A stretch of DNA of 64,000 nucleotides from Lachnoclostridium sp. UBA2905 (GCA_002349525.1 DEDL01000033.1:44455-108454); one strand, 5' to 3'; shown: positions 54,949-63,520, counted from the stretch's first letter. Numbers and translations: made by a program. The notes: generated by a model from the sequence alone, not told the origin.

Positions 54949-56754
54949 GTGTATAAATTAAAAAAATTATCAGATAAGTTCATTGCCTGGTCATTGATGG
55001 CGGCAATGATGGCAGGAAACTGCGTAGCATCAGGAACGACTTCATTTGCGGAAAGCAATGTTGATAAGATTGTAGATAATGAGGATATTAGTAATTACAA
55101 TGAGAATGAGTATACATATCTTTATGCCAGCCTTACATGGGCGGAGTATTGGCAGGAAGAAAATATATTTCTTGAGGATGGAAAGGAATTGTCTGATAAA
55201 AGTGATAAGACAGATAGTAGAGAAGAATATGATAAGGGAGCATTTGATGCGGTAACCCGTGCAACAACGAATCATGGTCTTCACAGGGGAAGCTATCAGA
55301 GTGAAACAGTTATTAATGCCGATAATGGAAAACAGTACACAGTTTCCTACTGGGATGCTGATGGTAAAAGTTTTTATGAAAATGATGGAACTAAAATAGG
55401 CTATTCAAGGGGCACGCTTACGCTTCCTGACGGAACAACAACTAAGCTTGTTGATTATAATGTTATTGGAATAAAATATGTGCCTGTTGCAGTTAAAACT
55501 TCAGAACTTGAGGATTTTTGCAGTAAATATAATGTTGTAAAAAATGGTGAAAGTCTTGTGGGAGGTTATTCTGAAAAAAATCTTAAGGCATATAATCTTA
55601 TAGCCGACGTAACCCCTGCAACTAATGGTCTTAAAATTGCATATAAAAACAGCAATGGTAATTATTCATTTGGAAAAAGAACAATCGGAACAGATTCGGG
55701 CATTAAAAATGAGTCTCTTAAGAATGCTGCTGGAACAGTGAATACGATTAAGACAGGCGGAAGCTATGGAGAATTCTTAAGAATGGATATAGGAAGCACT
55801 AAAACTGCTGGTGAAGGAGAAGGATATGGTCCGTTAGGTTCTATGATGCAGACTGTAAAGTGGACATATTATGGAAATGACAGTACATATTCGAATGTTG
55901 CAGCAGAGTATGGCACAAAATTTGCAGCAGATAACTGGATGCACAAGACCATGGGAATACAGCTTGGTCTTACAGATTCCTATCGTGCGAAGCTTCCGGA
56001 AGGAATGGATGGTTCGGGGTATTGGAGAGTTACAGTGTATGACCTTGGTTATGCAGATGCGAGCTATGATATTAATGTAACAGCCGATCAGATAGCAAAG
56101 CATGTTGAGACAGACGATATTTCGGCATTAAACGATCTTATTGAAAAGGCAAAATCATTAAATGCTGCTGAATACACAGAATCCAGTTGGAAGAATCTTC
56201 TTACTGAGCTTGGTGAAGCTGAGGATGAAGTTGCAAAGAATACACATTATGAGGCTATTGTAAATGAAGCGTGCATTCATTTACAGGAAGCTATAGATTC
56301 ACTTGAAAAGATGCAGGGTGTACCGGAAGCAACACAGGCACCGGAAGCAACACAGGCACCAAAAGCAACACAGGCGCCGGAGGCAACACAGGCACCGGAA
56401 ACTAAAAAGACGCCGAATCAGTTACAGACATCGGCTCCTTCTACAGAAAGTACAGCAGCTCAAAATGACGTCAAATTAAAAAAAGCTGTCATAAGTAAAG
56501 TGAAGGCAAAGAAAAAGTCCGTGACTGTAAGCTGGAAGAAAGTATCAGGAGCAACTGCCTACGAAATTCAGTATTCAACAAAAAAGAATATGAAGAAAGC
56601 AATTAAATTCAAGGTGAAAGCAAATAATGGAGCGACTATAAAAAACCTGAAATCAAAAAAAATCTACTACATACGTGTGAGAGCAATTGCATCAAAAGGT
56701 GAAAAAAATATCAGAGCAAGCTGGTCTAAGATCAAAAAGGTGAAAGTTAAGTAG
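54949..56754 (+). CDS. secreted Tp47-like protein with FIVAR and fibronectin domains
   Basis: 601 residues. The signal peptide ends SFA before ES. Residues about 40-385 match the Treponema pallidum 47-kDa antigen block by block: YASLTWAEYWQEENIF, GAFDAVTRATTNHG, IGIKYVPVAV, YYGNDSTYSNVAAEYGTK and SGYWRVTVYDLGYADA. A FIVAR domain (about 392-460), a P-E-A-T-Q-A repeat linker (18-bp DNA units) and a basic FN3 domain end the protein. Tp47 was reported as a penicillin-binding protein with weak beta-lactamase activity; its true role is unsettled. Here it leads an operon with ApbE, FMN-binding and 4Fe-4S proteins, suggesting a redox or metal role. GTG 54949 has GGAGG 8 bases upstream. Confidence 0.88.
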   Translation: MYKLKKLSDKFIAWSLMAAMMAGNCVASGTTSFAESNVDKIVDNEDISNYNENEYTYLYASLTWAEYWQEENIFLEDGKELSDKSDKTDSREEYDKGAFDAVTRATTNHGLHRGSYQSETVINADNGKQYTVSYWDADGKSFYENDGTKIGYSRGTLTLPDGTTTKLVDYNVIGIKYVPVAVKTSELEDFCSKYNVVKNGESLVGGYSEKNLKAYNLIADVTPATNGLKIAYKNSNGNYSFGKRTIGTDSGIKNESLKNAAGTVNTIKTGGSYGEFLRMDIGSTKTAGEGEGYGPLGSMMQTVKWTYYGNDSTYSNVAAEYGTKFAADNWMHKTMGIQLGLTDSYRAKLPEGMDGSGYWRVTVYDLGYADASYDINVTADQIAKHVETDDISALNDLIEKAKSLNAAEYTESSWKNLLTELGEAEDEVAKNTHYEAIVNEACIHLQEAIDSLEKMQGVPEATQAPEATQAPKATQAPEATQAPETKKTPNQLQTSAPSTESTAAQNDVKLKKAVISKVKAKKKSVTVSWKKVSGATAYEIQYSTKKNMKKAIKFKVKANNGATIKNLKSKKIYYIRVRAIASKGEKNIRASWSKIKKVKVK

Positions 56755-56830
56755 AGCATTTTTGCTATTTTACTGATATATTATTAGTTGAATATTATCA
56801 TAAATTATGGTTGTGAGAGTGAACGTGGAT

Positions 56831-57886
56831 ATGAAGACAGTGAGGAAAATTATTTTTGGAGTTTGCATTACAGTATGCCTGTTAGTAATACCTGGCTGCA
56901 GTAAAAATAATGCTGAATTATCAGAAAAAGTAAATAATGGTGAAGCATCAAGAGAACTATTTGCAATGGATACAATAATGACTATTACTGCCTATGGTGA
57001 AAAATCATCAGAGGCAGTGGATGCTGCAGCTGCTGAGGTGAAGAGATTAGATGATCTTCTTAGCACGGGTAATGCAAAAAGTGAAGTTTCTATACTGAAT
57101 AAAAACGGAAACTGTCTTTTATCTGCTGATACTGGTTTCCTGCTTGAAAAATCCCTGGAACTCTATGAAAATACAGAGGGCTCATTTGACATTACCATAT
57201 ATCCGTTAATGAAAGAATGGGGCTTTACCTCGGATAAGTACAAGGTTCCTTCTGATGAAAGAATTAATGAACTTCTGAAAAATGTTGATTCGTCTTTGAT
57301 ACAGTGGAATCCGGAAAATAGATTAGCCCTGTTGCCTGATAAGGTGGAGATTGATTTTGGTGGAATAGCAAAAGGATATACTTCATCAAGAATTATGCAA
57401 ATATTTAAGGAATACCATGTTACCGGAGGAATAGTATCACTTGGTGGCAATGTACAAGCTTACGGTAGAAAAAATGATAGAAATACATGGAAAATAGCTG
57501 TGGAAAATCCGGATACTTCACCACTTGACGGAGATTATGCAGGGATACTAACGCTAACAGACAAGGCAGTTATAACTTCTGGAGGCTACGAGCGTTATTT
57601 TGAAAAAGACGGAAAAAAATATCATCACATAATTGATCCTGCAACAGGTAAACCGGCCCGGTCAGGACTTGTAAGCGTGACTATTGTAAGCGATGATGGA
57701 ACTCTTGCAGATGGATTGTCTACGTCATTATTTGTAATGGGTGGAGAAAGTGCAAAAGAGTATTGGAAAAAACATAGTGCGGAATTTGATTTTATACTAA
57801 TATATGAGGATAAAACAGTAGAGGTAAGTGAAGGAATAAAGGATTCATTTTCATCTGATTTTGATTATGAGGTGATTGGCAAATGA
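56831..57886 (+). CDS. apbE: FAD:protein FMN transferase lipoprotein (ApbE/FmnB-like)
   Basis: Attaches FMN from FAD covalently to Thr/Ser in the D(x)SGAT-type motif of target proteins outside the membrane. The lipoprotein signal ends VIPGC. Motifs are FAMDTIMTITAYG, IDFGGIAKGYTSS, GIVSLGGNVQAYG and HHIIDPATGKPA. Its likely targets are the FMN_bind domains encoded directly downstream (ATGA overlap with the next gene). Start is uncertain: ATG 56831 gives a clean signal peptide with a weak GAGAG site; in-frame alternatives reach back to 56807. Confidence 0.93.
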   Translation: MKTVRKIIFGVCITVCLLVIPGCSKNNAELSEKVNNGEASRELFAMDTIMTITAYGEKSSEAVDAAAAEVKRLDDLLSTGNAKSEVSILNKNGNCLLSADTGFLLEKSLELYENTEGSFDITIYPLMKEWGFTSDKYKVPSDERINELLKNVDSSLIQWNPENRLALLPDKVEIDFGGIAKGYTSSRIMQIFKEYHVTGGIVSLGGNVQAYGRKNDRNTWKIAVENPDTSPLDGDYAGILTLTDKAVITSGGYERYFEKDGKKYHHIIDPATGKPARSGLVSVTIVSDDGTLADGLSTSLFVMGGESAKEYWKKHSAEFDFILIYEDKTVEVSEGIKDSFSSDFDYEVIGK

Positions 57887-58716
57887 AAAATAAAATTCAA
57901 AAATGGTCATTTCTGTTTCCTTCCATAGTTATCATATGTTTTGTAATGATTAGTATAATGCGGACAATCCCTGCCAGAGCCCTGCAATATATTGCTGACA
58001 TATCAGACAGGAAAACAGTACATTCTCAACAACCATATTATTCTGAAGATGAAGCTACAGAAAATGAAACTATTGAAAACGATATAGTTCAAACAGTAAC
58101 TACCCTGAAAAGTGGGACTGAAAAAACTGCAGAATCAGATGAAGTACAAGATATAAAAACTGCCATATCAGATCTCGGGCAGAAAACCAATAATTCACAG
58201 GCTGATGATAATTTGAAAAACAATCTTCCTGCTGACGGTGTATTTCAGGGAAGTGCCCTGTGCGATAGATTTAATTATAGTATAAGTATTTATGTTAGAT
58301 TTAAGGATGGAAGAGCAGTATCAATATCAAAGCTTAAAATGTCAGGTAATGATGATCCGGCAAATGAGGCATTTATGAATAATGCCTGGAAGACAATGAG
58401 TGTACGTATTTTAAAAGCCGGAAACAGTGATGTAGATATTGTTACAGGTGCCACATATTCCTCTGATGCAATAAAAGTGGCATATCAGTCAGCATATGCA
58501 AAGGCAGTAGCTGCCAATAATAAAAATAGCAACTCAAAGGTACCCGATAATACAATATCTGTTTCAGATAAAAAAGATGCTTCAAATAAAAATATACTTC
58601 GGACAAAAAGGATATTTCTAACAAAAAAGACGCTTCAGACAAAAAAGATAATTCAAACAAAGATGATTCTTCAGATAAAAACAGTATTTCTGATAATACA
58701 AGCTTCGATAATTTGA
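57883..58716 (+). CDS. membrane-anchored FMN-binding domain protein, frameshifted at its C-terminus
   Basis: A membrane segment (about 10-30) and an acidic/Ser/Thr linker lead to an FMN_bind domain (about 120-205) starting GVFQGSALCDRFNYSISI and ending VDIVTGATYSSDAIKVAYQ, with the flavin acceptor Thr in TGAT. After SDKKDASNKN (about residue 238) the frame turns into a basic, hydrophobic stretch unlike the family. The neighbouring frame from 58602 continues the Ser/Asp/Lys-rich linker (SDKKDISNKKDASD...) straight into the next FMN-binding gene. So this and the next frame were almost certainly one protein; a one-base loss near 58600 (or an assembly error) separates them. Confidence 0.87.
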   Translation: MKNKIQKWSFLFPSIVIICFVMISIMRTIPARALQYIADISDRKTVHSQQPYYSEDEATENETIENDIVQTVTTLKSGTEKTAESDEVQDIKTAISDLGQKTNNSQADDNLKNNLPADGVFQGSALCDRFNYSISIYVRFKDGRAVSISKLKMSGNDDPANEAFMNNAWKTMSVRILKAGNSDVDIVTGATYSSDAIKVAYQSAYAKAVAANNKNSNSKVPDNTISVSDKKDASNKNILRTKRIFLTKKTLQTKKIIQTKMILQIKTVFLIIQASII

Positions 58717-59669
58717 ACGACACATCTTATATTGCAACCATTAAAGATGGCACCTATAAGGCGGGTGCAATGTGCAAACCGGATAGTGACGGTCAGTTTA
58801 ATGAGTATATGCTATATGCGGATGTAACATTTAAAAATGGTTATGTTACAGGAATCTCAGGTTTTAGCTCGGAGGATGAAAGCAATAAACCATATTATAC
58901 AAAAGCAGCAAATGGCAATAAAAAATACAAAGGAGTTGTGGAGCAGATTATCAGCCAGAATGGTGCTAAGGATATTCAGGCTGTATCTGGTGCAACATGT
59001 TCATCAAAATCATTTGTGGAAATATACAAATATGCATTAAAGATGGCTACAGTACGTGTGCCTGTATCATCTGTGCAAGTAAGGCCGGGTGACAATTCGC
59101 TTCCGGAAGAAAGCGTGCCACCAGCGTCAACGTCCAGCCCTATGCCAGAAGAAACTATGCTGCCATGGCAAGGCAACAGTCCATATCCGAAGGAAAGCAC
59201 AGAACCTTTGCCGGACAATAGTCCATATCCTAAGGAAAGTGCAGAACCTTGGCTGGATAACAGTCCATATCCGAAAGAAAGTGCAGAACCTTGGCCGGAT
59301 AACAGTCCATATCCTAAGGAAAGCGCAGAACCTTTGCCAGGCAACAGTCCTTTCATGAAAAAGACGTATAATATTACCGTTTCGGTTATGCCTGATGAGG
59401 ATAGGGAGTTTAGAAGATATGCAATGTCTGCAGATGTCTCATTTGAAGGAAAAAATTTCAGTGGTTTTGATAATATAGTGATTACGGATGTTACAAATGA
59501 GCCATATATGCGGCTGGCACTTAATGGCACGAAAAATGAGCCTGGAATACTGGCAGGACTTTTACAGAAAAATGATGATTCGGTGGATGTTGTATCAGGA
59601 GCAACCTGCTCATCAAATGCATTTTTGGAAATGTATAAAAAGGCTTGTATGGAGAGAGATAAACAGTGA
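58602..59669 (+). CDS. two-domain FMN-binding protein, downstream half of the frameshifted gene
   Basis: The -1 frame relative to the upstream gene. The only nearby start is TTG 58713, with no ribosome site and no signal peptide, but the frame is open and coding from 58602. Two FMN_bind domains (SYIATIKDGTYKAGAMC to VSGATCSSKSF; KTYNITVSVMPDED to VSGATCSSNAF) flank a Pro-rich linker with four 14-residue repeats (SPYPKESAEP). A signal-less exported flavoprotein makes little sense, which supports the fusion reading: together the halves would carry three FMN domains on one membrane anchor, a multi-flavin wire. Translation through one of the slippery heptamers (58623, 58641) could still join them. 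Confidence 0.82.
   Translation, partial: DKKDISNKKDASDKKDNSNKDDSSDKNSISDNTSFDNLNDTSYIATIKDGTYKAGAMCKPDSDGQFNEYMLYADVTFKNGYVTGISGFSSEDESNKPYYTKAANGNKKYKGVVEQIISQNGAKDIQAVSGATCSSKSFVEIYKYALKMATVRVPVSSVQVRPGDNSLPEESVPPASTSSPMPEETMLPWQGNSPYPKESTEPLPDNSPYPKESAEPWLDNSPYPKESAEPWPDNSPYPKESAEPLPGNSPFMKKTYNITVSVMPDEDREFRRYAMSADVSFEGKNFSGFDNIVITDVTNEPYMRLALNGTKNEPGILAGLLQKNDDSVDVVSGATCSSNAFLEMYKKACMERDKQ
58623..58647 (+). promoter_or_regulatory. two A_AAA_AAG slippery heptamers
   Basis: Both 58623-58629 and 58641-58647 read A AAA AAG in the frame of the upstream gene, the heptamer known from dnaX -1 frameshifting. A -1 slip at either one enters the downstream FMN-binding frame. Whether slippage happens is not shown by sequence. 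Confidence 0.45.
59172..59339 (+). repeat. four 42-bp in-frame tandem repeats
   Basis: Units starting at 59172, 59214, 59256 and 59298 encode N-S-P-Y-P-K-E-S-x-E-P-x-x-D/G linkers between two FMN_bind domains. Near-identical DNA units can change copy number without breaking the frame. Confidence 0.85.
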
Positions 59670-60106
59670 AAGTAAATAGCGTGAAATGGATAAATCTGAT
59701 AATTATATCAGCTTTCCTATTTATATATGAAGAAACAGCGAACAATTACGGAGATATTTCAAAATCATTTGATGCGTATAATGACAAAAATTATGCTTAT
59801 GAAAATGAAGATACTTCTGGTAGTATGGATACCTGGCAGGATGGAACATATGAAGGTGAAGCAGAGGGCTTTGGTGGCATAATCAGAGTTAGTGTTGATA
59901 TATTAAATGGAAGAATAAGTGAAGTATCTATAATGTCATCGGATGGAGAAACACCGGAATATATGAATAATGCCCGAAGGCTATTGCAAGAGATATGTGA
60001 AAAACAGACTACACATATTGATGTAGTGTCAGGAGCAACATTTTCGTCAAATGGCATTTTGAATGCTGTAAAGAATGCTCTGGATAATGCACTAAAAGAT
60101 AAATAA
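59666..60106 (+). CDS. small FMN-binding domain protein with N-terminal membrane segment
   Basis: 146 residues. A short hydrophobic anchor (about 8-21, WINLIIISAFLFIY) and an acidic spacer precede one complete FMN_bind domain (about 58-143): WQDGTYEGEAEGFGG, IRVSVDILNGRISEVSI and HIDVVSGATFSSNGIL, with the acceptor Thr in SGAT. Likely flavinylated by the ApbE protein two genes upstream. The GTG at 59666 overlaps the preceding stop codon; GGAGAG lies 11 bases upstream. Confidence 0.9.
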   Translation: MKVNSVKWINLIIISAFLFIYEETANNYGDISKSFDAYNDKNYAYENEDTSGSMDTWQDGTYEGEAEGFGGIIRVSVDILNGRISEVSIMSSDGETPEYMNNARRLLQEICEKQTTHIDVVSGATFSSNGILNAVKNALDNALKDK

Positions 60107-60123
60107 GGTGTTGAGGTAATAGT

Positions 60124-60918
60124 ATGCAGCCAGCAAAAGAAAAAAAGAAATCAAATCATTTTAATAAAAAGTACATGATTAAAACAGTTAAATATGTAAG
60201 AATGGTAGTGCAGCTTATATTCTTTGTCCTGTTACCATCATTATTTGACCAGGCATTTACCGGTGTAAAAAATACAGCAGATGCAATTGGAAAAGGAAAT
60301 GTCCTGCAATGGGACTCATTTACAAAAATACTGCTTATTCTCCTGATTGTAACATTACTATTTGGCAGAGTGTTTTGTGGATATGCCTGCGCCTTTGGCG
60401 CCTTGGGGGATTATATTTATTTCCTGACTGGGAAAATCAGGGCCTGCATAAATATGAAGGTAAAGCATGGGAAGGCTGGAAAAATAAAATATCCTGTGCT
60501 TGCAGTGATTCTTATCCTGTGTTTTTTGGGTAAAAAGGATCTTGTTACGAAATACAGTCCCTGGACAGTGTTTTCATTTATTGCATCAGGAAATTTTAAA
60601 GAGACCTTCTCGTCATCTTTGGCATCCATAATTATTTTTGGAATAATTATAGTGGCCATGTCAGTTGAGGAAAGATTCTTTTGCAGACATCTGTGTCCTA
60701 TGGGAGCTGTTTTTGCAATTGTTCCATCGGGTATTCTGGCGCGAATACATAAAGGTAAAAATTGCATTTCTTCCTGTCATGCATGCAGTAAAAACTGTCC
60801 GCTTGGCATTGAACCCGGAGCTGAAGAAGAAAGAGGTGAGTGCATAACATGTTTAAGATGTGTTGTGGTCTGCCCAGGGAAAAACCTTTCTATTGTAAAT
60901 AACAAAGCAAAAAATTAA
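60124..60918 (+). CDS. NapH-like 4Fe-4S membrane protein
   Basis: 264 residues, about five membrane segments. The periplasmic-facing NapH/CcoG-type motifs FCGYACAFGALGD and FCRHLCPMGAVF are followed by a C-terminal dicluster ferredoxin domain with CHACSKNCPLGIEP and CITCLRCVVVCPG (the first cluster lead Cys is in CISSC). Relatives pass electrons from quinol or ferredoxin across the membrane, often to FMN-bearing partners. As the last gene in the flavoprotein operon it is the best candidate electron entry point. GAGG is 7 bases before the ATG. Confidence 0.9.
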   Translation: MQPAKEKKKSNHFNKKYMIKTVKYVRMVVQLIFFVLLPSLFDQAFTGVKNTADAIGKGNVLQWDSFTKILLILLIVTLLFGRVFCGYACAFGALGDYIYFLTGKIRACINMKVKHGKAGKIKYPVLAVILILCFLGKKDLVTKYSPWTVFSFIASGNFKETFSSSLASIIIFGIIIVAMSVEERFFCRHLCPMGAVFAIVPSGILARIHKGKNCISSCHACSKNCPLGIEPGAEEERGECITCLRCVVVCPGKNLSIVNNKAKN

Positions 60919-60941
60919 AAAATAAAAAAAGAAAAAACCTG

Positions 60942-60970
60942 TTGACGTGGCTGGATTGTTGTGTTATTCT
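60942..60970 (+). promoter_or_regulatory. sigma-A promoter of rpmG-secE-nusG
   Basis: TTGACG (60942-60947), 17 bases, TATTCT (60965-60970), 70 bases before rpmG. I found no terminator hairpin between the NapH-like gene and this promoter. Confidence 0.75.
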
Positions 60971-61040
60971 GAACTAGCGATGAAATAGGTCTTTTTTTTT
61001 GCGCTTAATTTTCCAACAAAATATCACGGAGGTGACGTAA

Positions 61041-61190
61041 ATGAGAGTTAAGATTACATTAGCTTGTACAGATTGTCAGCAGCGTAATTATGACACAACT
61101 AAGGAAAAGAAGAACCATCCGGACAGAATGGAAACAAAAAAGTATTGCAGATTTTGTAGAAAGCACACTTTGCATAAAGAGACAAAATAA
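61041..61190 (+). CDS. rpmG: 50S ribosomal protein L33
   Basis: 49 residues, too short for many gene finders. [17 protein letters not shown] and [16 protein letters not shown] show the two CxxC pairs of the zinc-binding (C+) form of L33. CGGAGGTGAC precedes the ATG. First gene of the conserved rpmG-secE-nusG-rplK-rplA order. Confidence 0.97.
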   Translation: MRVKITLACTDCQQRNYDTTKEKKNHPDRMETKKYCRFCRKHTLHKETK

Positions 61191-61204
61191 GGAGGGGCTT
61201 GTTT

Positions 61205-61456
61205 ATGAGTACAGAAGTTACTAAAACAGAGGCTGCCAAGGCAGATTCATCTAAGAAAACAACTGCCGGTAAGGACGCCGCTCCTAAGAAGAACTTTTTT
61301 AAAGGGCTTAAAGCAGAATTTGGAAGAATCATCTGGCCTGATAAGGACACAGTAACAAAGGAAACTGTAGCAGTAGTTGCAGCAACAGTTGTTATTGCAC
61401 TTGTTATCATAGGATTAGATGCACTTATTCAGCTTGGCCTTAATGCGATTCTGTAA
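61205..61456 (+). CDS. secE: protein translocase subunit SecE
   Basis: An 83-residue essential SecYEG component. A Lys/Ala-rich N-terminus, then the conserved FFKGLKAEFGRIIWPDKDTV amphipathic segment and a single membrane helix (about 55-80). ATG 61205 follows AAGGAGGGG; the in-frame TTG at 61199 is less likely. Confidence 0.95.
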   Translation: MSTEVTKTEAAKADSSKKTTAGKDAAPKKNFFKGLKAEFGRIIWPDKDTVTKETVAVVAATVVIALVIIGLDALIQLGLNAIL

Positions 61457-61500
61457 TTGTTCTTTTGGTTGAGTGTCATTGGACACGCAAGGAGGTTAAC

Positions 61501-62016
61501 ATGTCTGAAGCAAGATGGTATGTGGTTCACACTTATTCAGGATATGAGAATAAGGTGAAGCTTGACATTGAAAAAACAATTGAAAACAGAAACCTTCGGG
61601 ATCAGATACTTGAAGTAGTGATTCCGATGGAGAGTGTTGAAGAGGAAAAGGGTGATAGCAAAAAGGTAGTGACAAGAAAGTTGCTTCCTGCATATATCCT
61701 TATTCACATGGTTATGAACGATGACACATGGTATGTAGTCAGAAATACACGTGGAGTTACTGGATTCGTTGGTCCGGGATCAAAGCCTGTTCCACTTTCA
61801 GATGAAGATGTTGAAAAGATGATGTCTATGAACGCTGTTCAGGAATCACCTTTCAAGATTGGAGATTCTGTTATCGTAACAGACGGTGTATGGGAAGATA
61901 CAGTTGGAGTTGTTCAGAGTGTGAACGATTCACGTAGAATTGTAACAATCAATGTCAACATGTTTGGTCGTGAAACACCTTTTGAGATTGATTTCGCAAG
62001 CGTTAAGAAGGTGTGA
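61501..62016 (+). CDS. nusG: transcription termination/antitermination protein NusG
   Basis: 171 residues. An NGN domain (ARWYVVHTYSGYENKV; TRGVTGFVGPGSKPVPL) and a C-terminal KOW domain (FKIGDSVIVTDGVWEDTVG; VNMFGRETPFEIDF). AAGGAGG lies 7 bases before the ATG at 61501; the longer frame runs into the gap after secE. Confidence 0.96.
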   Translation: MSEARWYVVHTYSGYENKVKLDIEKTIENRNLRDQILEVVIPMESVEEEKGDSKKVVTRKLLPAYILIHMVMNDDTWYVVRNTRGVTGFVGPGSKPVPLSDEDVEKMMSMNAVQESPFKIGDSVIVTDGVWEDTVGVVQSVNDSRRIVTINVNMFGRETPFEIDFASVKKV

Positions 62017-62081
62017 TGATTCATTGTCTTGAAATATTAGACAGTTATTCACATGAGTATTTTTAAGGAGGCATTTTAAAA

Positions 62082-62507
62082 ATGGCTAAAAAAGTAGAAG
62101 GATATATTAAGTTACAAATCCCTGCTGGTAAGGCAACACCTGCTCCACCAGTTGGACCTGCCTTAGGACAGCATGGTGTAAACATTGTACAGTTTACAAA
62201 AGATTTTAATGCTAGAACAGCAAATCAGGAAGGAATGATTATACCTGTAGTTATTACAGTATATCAGGATAAGAGCTTTAGCTTTATCACTAAGACTCCT
62301 CCAGCAGCAGTTCTTTTAAAGAAAGCCTGCAAGATTCAGAGCGGTTCTGGTGTACCTAATAAGACAAAGGTAGCAACAATATCTAAAGCAGAAGTACAGA
62401 AAATCGCTGAGCTCAAGATGCCAGACCTTAATGCAGCTAGTATTGAGGCAGCAATCAGCATGATTTCAGGTACTGCAAGAAGTATGGGTATCGTTGTAGA
62501 AGACTAA
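62082..62507 (+). CDS. rplK: 50S ribosomal protein L11
   Basis: 141 residues, normal length. [20 protein letters not shown] opens the protein and [15 protein letters not shown] plus [11 protein letters not shown] follow. AAGGAGG precedes the ATG. Part of the L11-L1 operon; thiostrepton-region rRNA binding is the family role. Confidence 0.97.
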   Translation: MAKKVEGYIKLQIPAGKATPAPPVGPALGQHGVNIVQFTKDFNARTANQEGMIIPVVITVYQDKSFSFITKTPPAAVLLKKACKIQSGSGVPNKTKVATISKAEVQKIAELKMPDLNAASIEAAISMISGTARSMGIVVED

Positions 62508-62589
62508 TTATAACAAGGTTATTGTTAGTTGTTTATATGAATTAATTATTGGAAAATCGCAATAAATTGACTATTTCTATGTAGAACGT

Positions 62590-62627
62590 CGTGGGAGGGC
62601 GTAAAAAAAGCTCCCGTTATTACCACT
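62590..62627 (+). promoter_or_regulatory. probable L1-binding leader before rplA
   Basis: CGTGGGAG (62590-62597) can pair with CTCCC (62611-62615) and ACCAC (62622-62626) in the 130-base gap between rplK and rplA, just ahead of the ribosome site. Position and GUGG/CCAC elements suggest a rRNA-mimicking L1 autoregulatory site. Moderate certainty. Confidence 0.5.
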
Positions 62628-62641
62628 AGGAGGTTATGAGA

Positions 62642-63334
62642 ATGAAAAGAGGAAAGAAGTATGCAGAAGCTGCTAAGTTAATTGAACGTGACAAGCAGTA
62701 TGAAGTTGCAGACGCAGTCAGCCTTATCAAGAAAACAGCAACTGCTAAATTCGATGAAACAGTAGAGGCTCATATCCGTTTAGGTGTAGACGGACGTCAC
62801 GCTGACCAGCAGGTTCGTGGTGCGGTTGTATTACCACACGGAACAGGTAAGAAGGTTCGCGTACTTGTATTTGCAAAGGGAGATAAAGTTGCAGAAGCAG
62901 AAGCTGCCGGAGCAGATCATGTAGGTGGAGATGAACTTATTCCAAAGATCCAGAACGATGGATGGTTAGACTTTGATGTAGTTGTAGCTACACCAGATAT
63001 GATGGGTGTTGTTGGTCGTCTCGGACGTGTTCTTGGACCAAAAGGCCTTATGCCAAACCCTAAAGCCGGAACTGTTACAATGGATGTAACAAAAGCTGTT
63101 AATGATATCAAGGCCGGTAAGATTGAATATCGTCTTGACAAGACAAATATCATCCATGTTCCAGTAGGAAAAGCATCATTTACTGAAGAACAGTTAGCAG
63201 AGAACATCAACACACTTATGGGAGCTATCGTTAAAGCTAAACCAGCTTCAGCAAAGGGTCAGTACCTTAAGAGTGTAACTGTTGCTTCAACAATGGGTCC
63301 TGGAATCCATCTTAACGGAAATCAGTTCGCATAA
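62642..63334 (+). CDS. rplA: 50S ribosomal protein L1
   Basis: 230 residues. [40 protein letters not shown] and [15 protein letters not shown] are diagnostic. ATG 62642 is 8 bases after GGAGG; the ATG at 62636 is only 2 bases away. In the usual order after rplK. Confidence 0.97.
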   Translation: MKRGKKYAEAAKLIERDKQYEVADAVSLIKKTATAKFDETVEAHIRLGVDGRHADQQVRGAVVLPHGTGKKVRVLVFAKGDKVAEAEAAGADHVGGDELIPKIQNDGWLDFDVVVATPDMMGVVGRLGRVLGPKGLMPNPKAGTVTMDVTKAVNDIKAGKIEYRLDKTNIIHVPVGKASFTEEQLAENINTLMGAIVKAKPASAKGQYLKSVTVASTMGPGIHLNGNQFA

Positions 63335-63402
63335 GAATTATTTGTTCAGTCTACCACAATGCAACATTGCATTAATCAGATTGCATTCGGGTAAAAAAAT
63401 AC

Positions 63403-63431
63403 TTGACAAGATATATATTTATATGTAAAAT
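63403..63431 (+). promoter_or_regulatory. sigma-A promoter of the rplJ operon
   Basis: TTGACA (63403-63408), 17 bases, TAAAAT (63426-63431), directly ahead of the L10 leader. Confidence 0.8.
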
Positions 63432-63436
63432 GAGTT

Positions 63437-63512
63437 TTGCATTGTTGCCGAAGACAGCAGGTATTGTATAATATATACGATTCAAAGTTGCCTGCCGAGG
63501 GAGATGAAACTG
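63437..63512 (+). promoter_or_regulatory. ribosomal protein L10 leader
   Basis: TTGCCGAAGACAGCAGGT at about 63445-63462 and TTGCCTGCCGAGGG at about 63488-63501 are the two conserved arms of the L10 leader of Firmicutes rplJL operons; CAGCAGG pairs with CCTGC. Excess L10(L12)4 is expected to bind here and favour the terminator downstream. Confidence 0.85.
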
Positions 63513-63520
63513 ATTATATT

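Noticed and set aside
58976..59530. 184-codon minus-strand frame with Gly/Leu/Ser repeats
   Set aside because: A mirror of the 42-bp repeats and second FMN-binding domain region; explained by the plus-strand gene.
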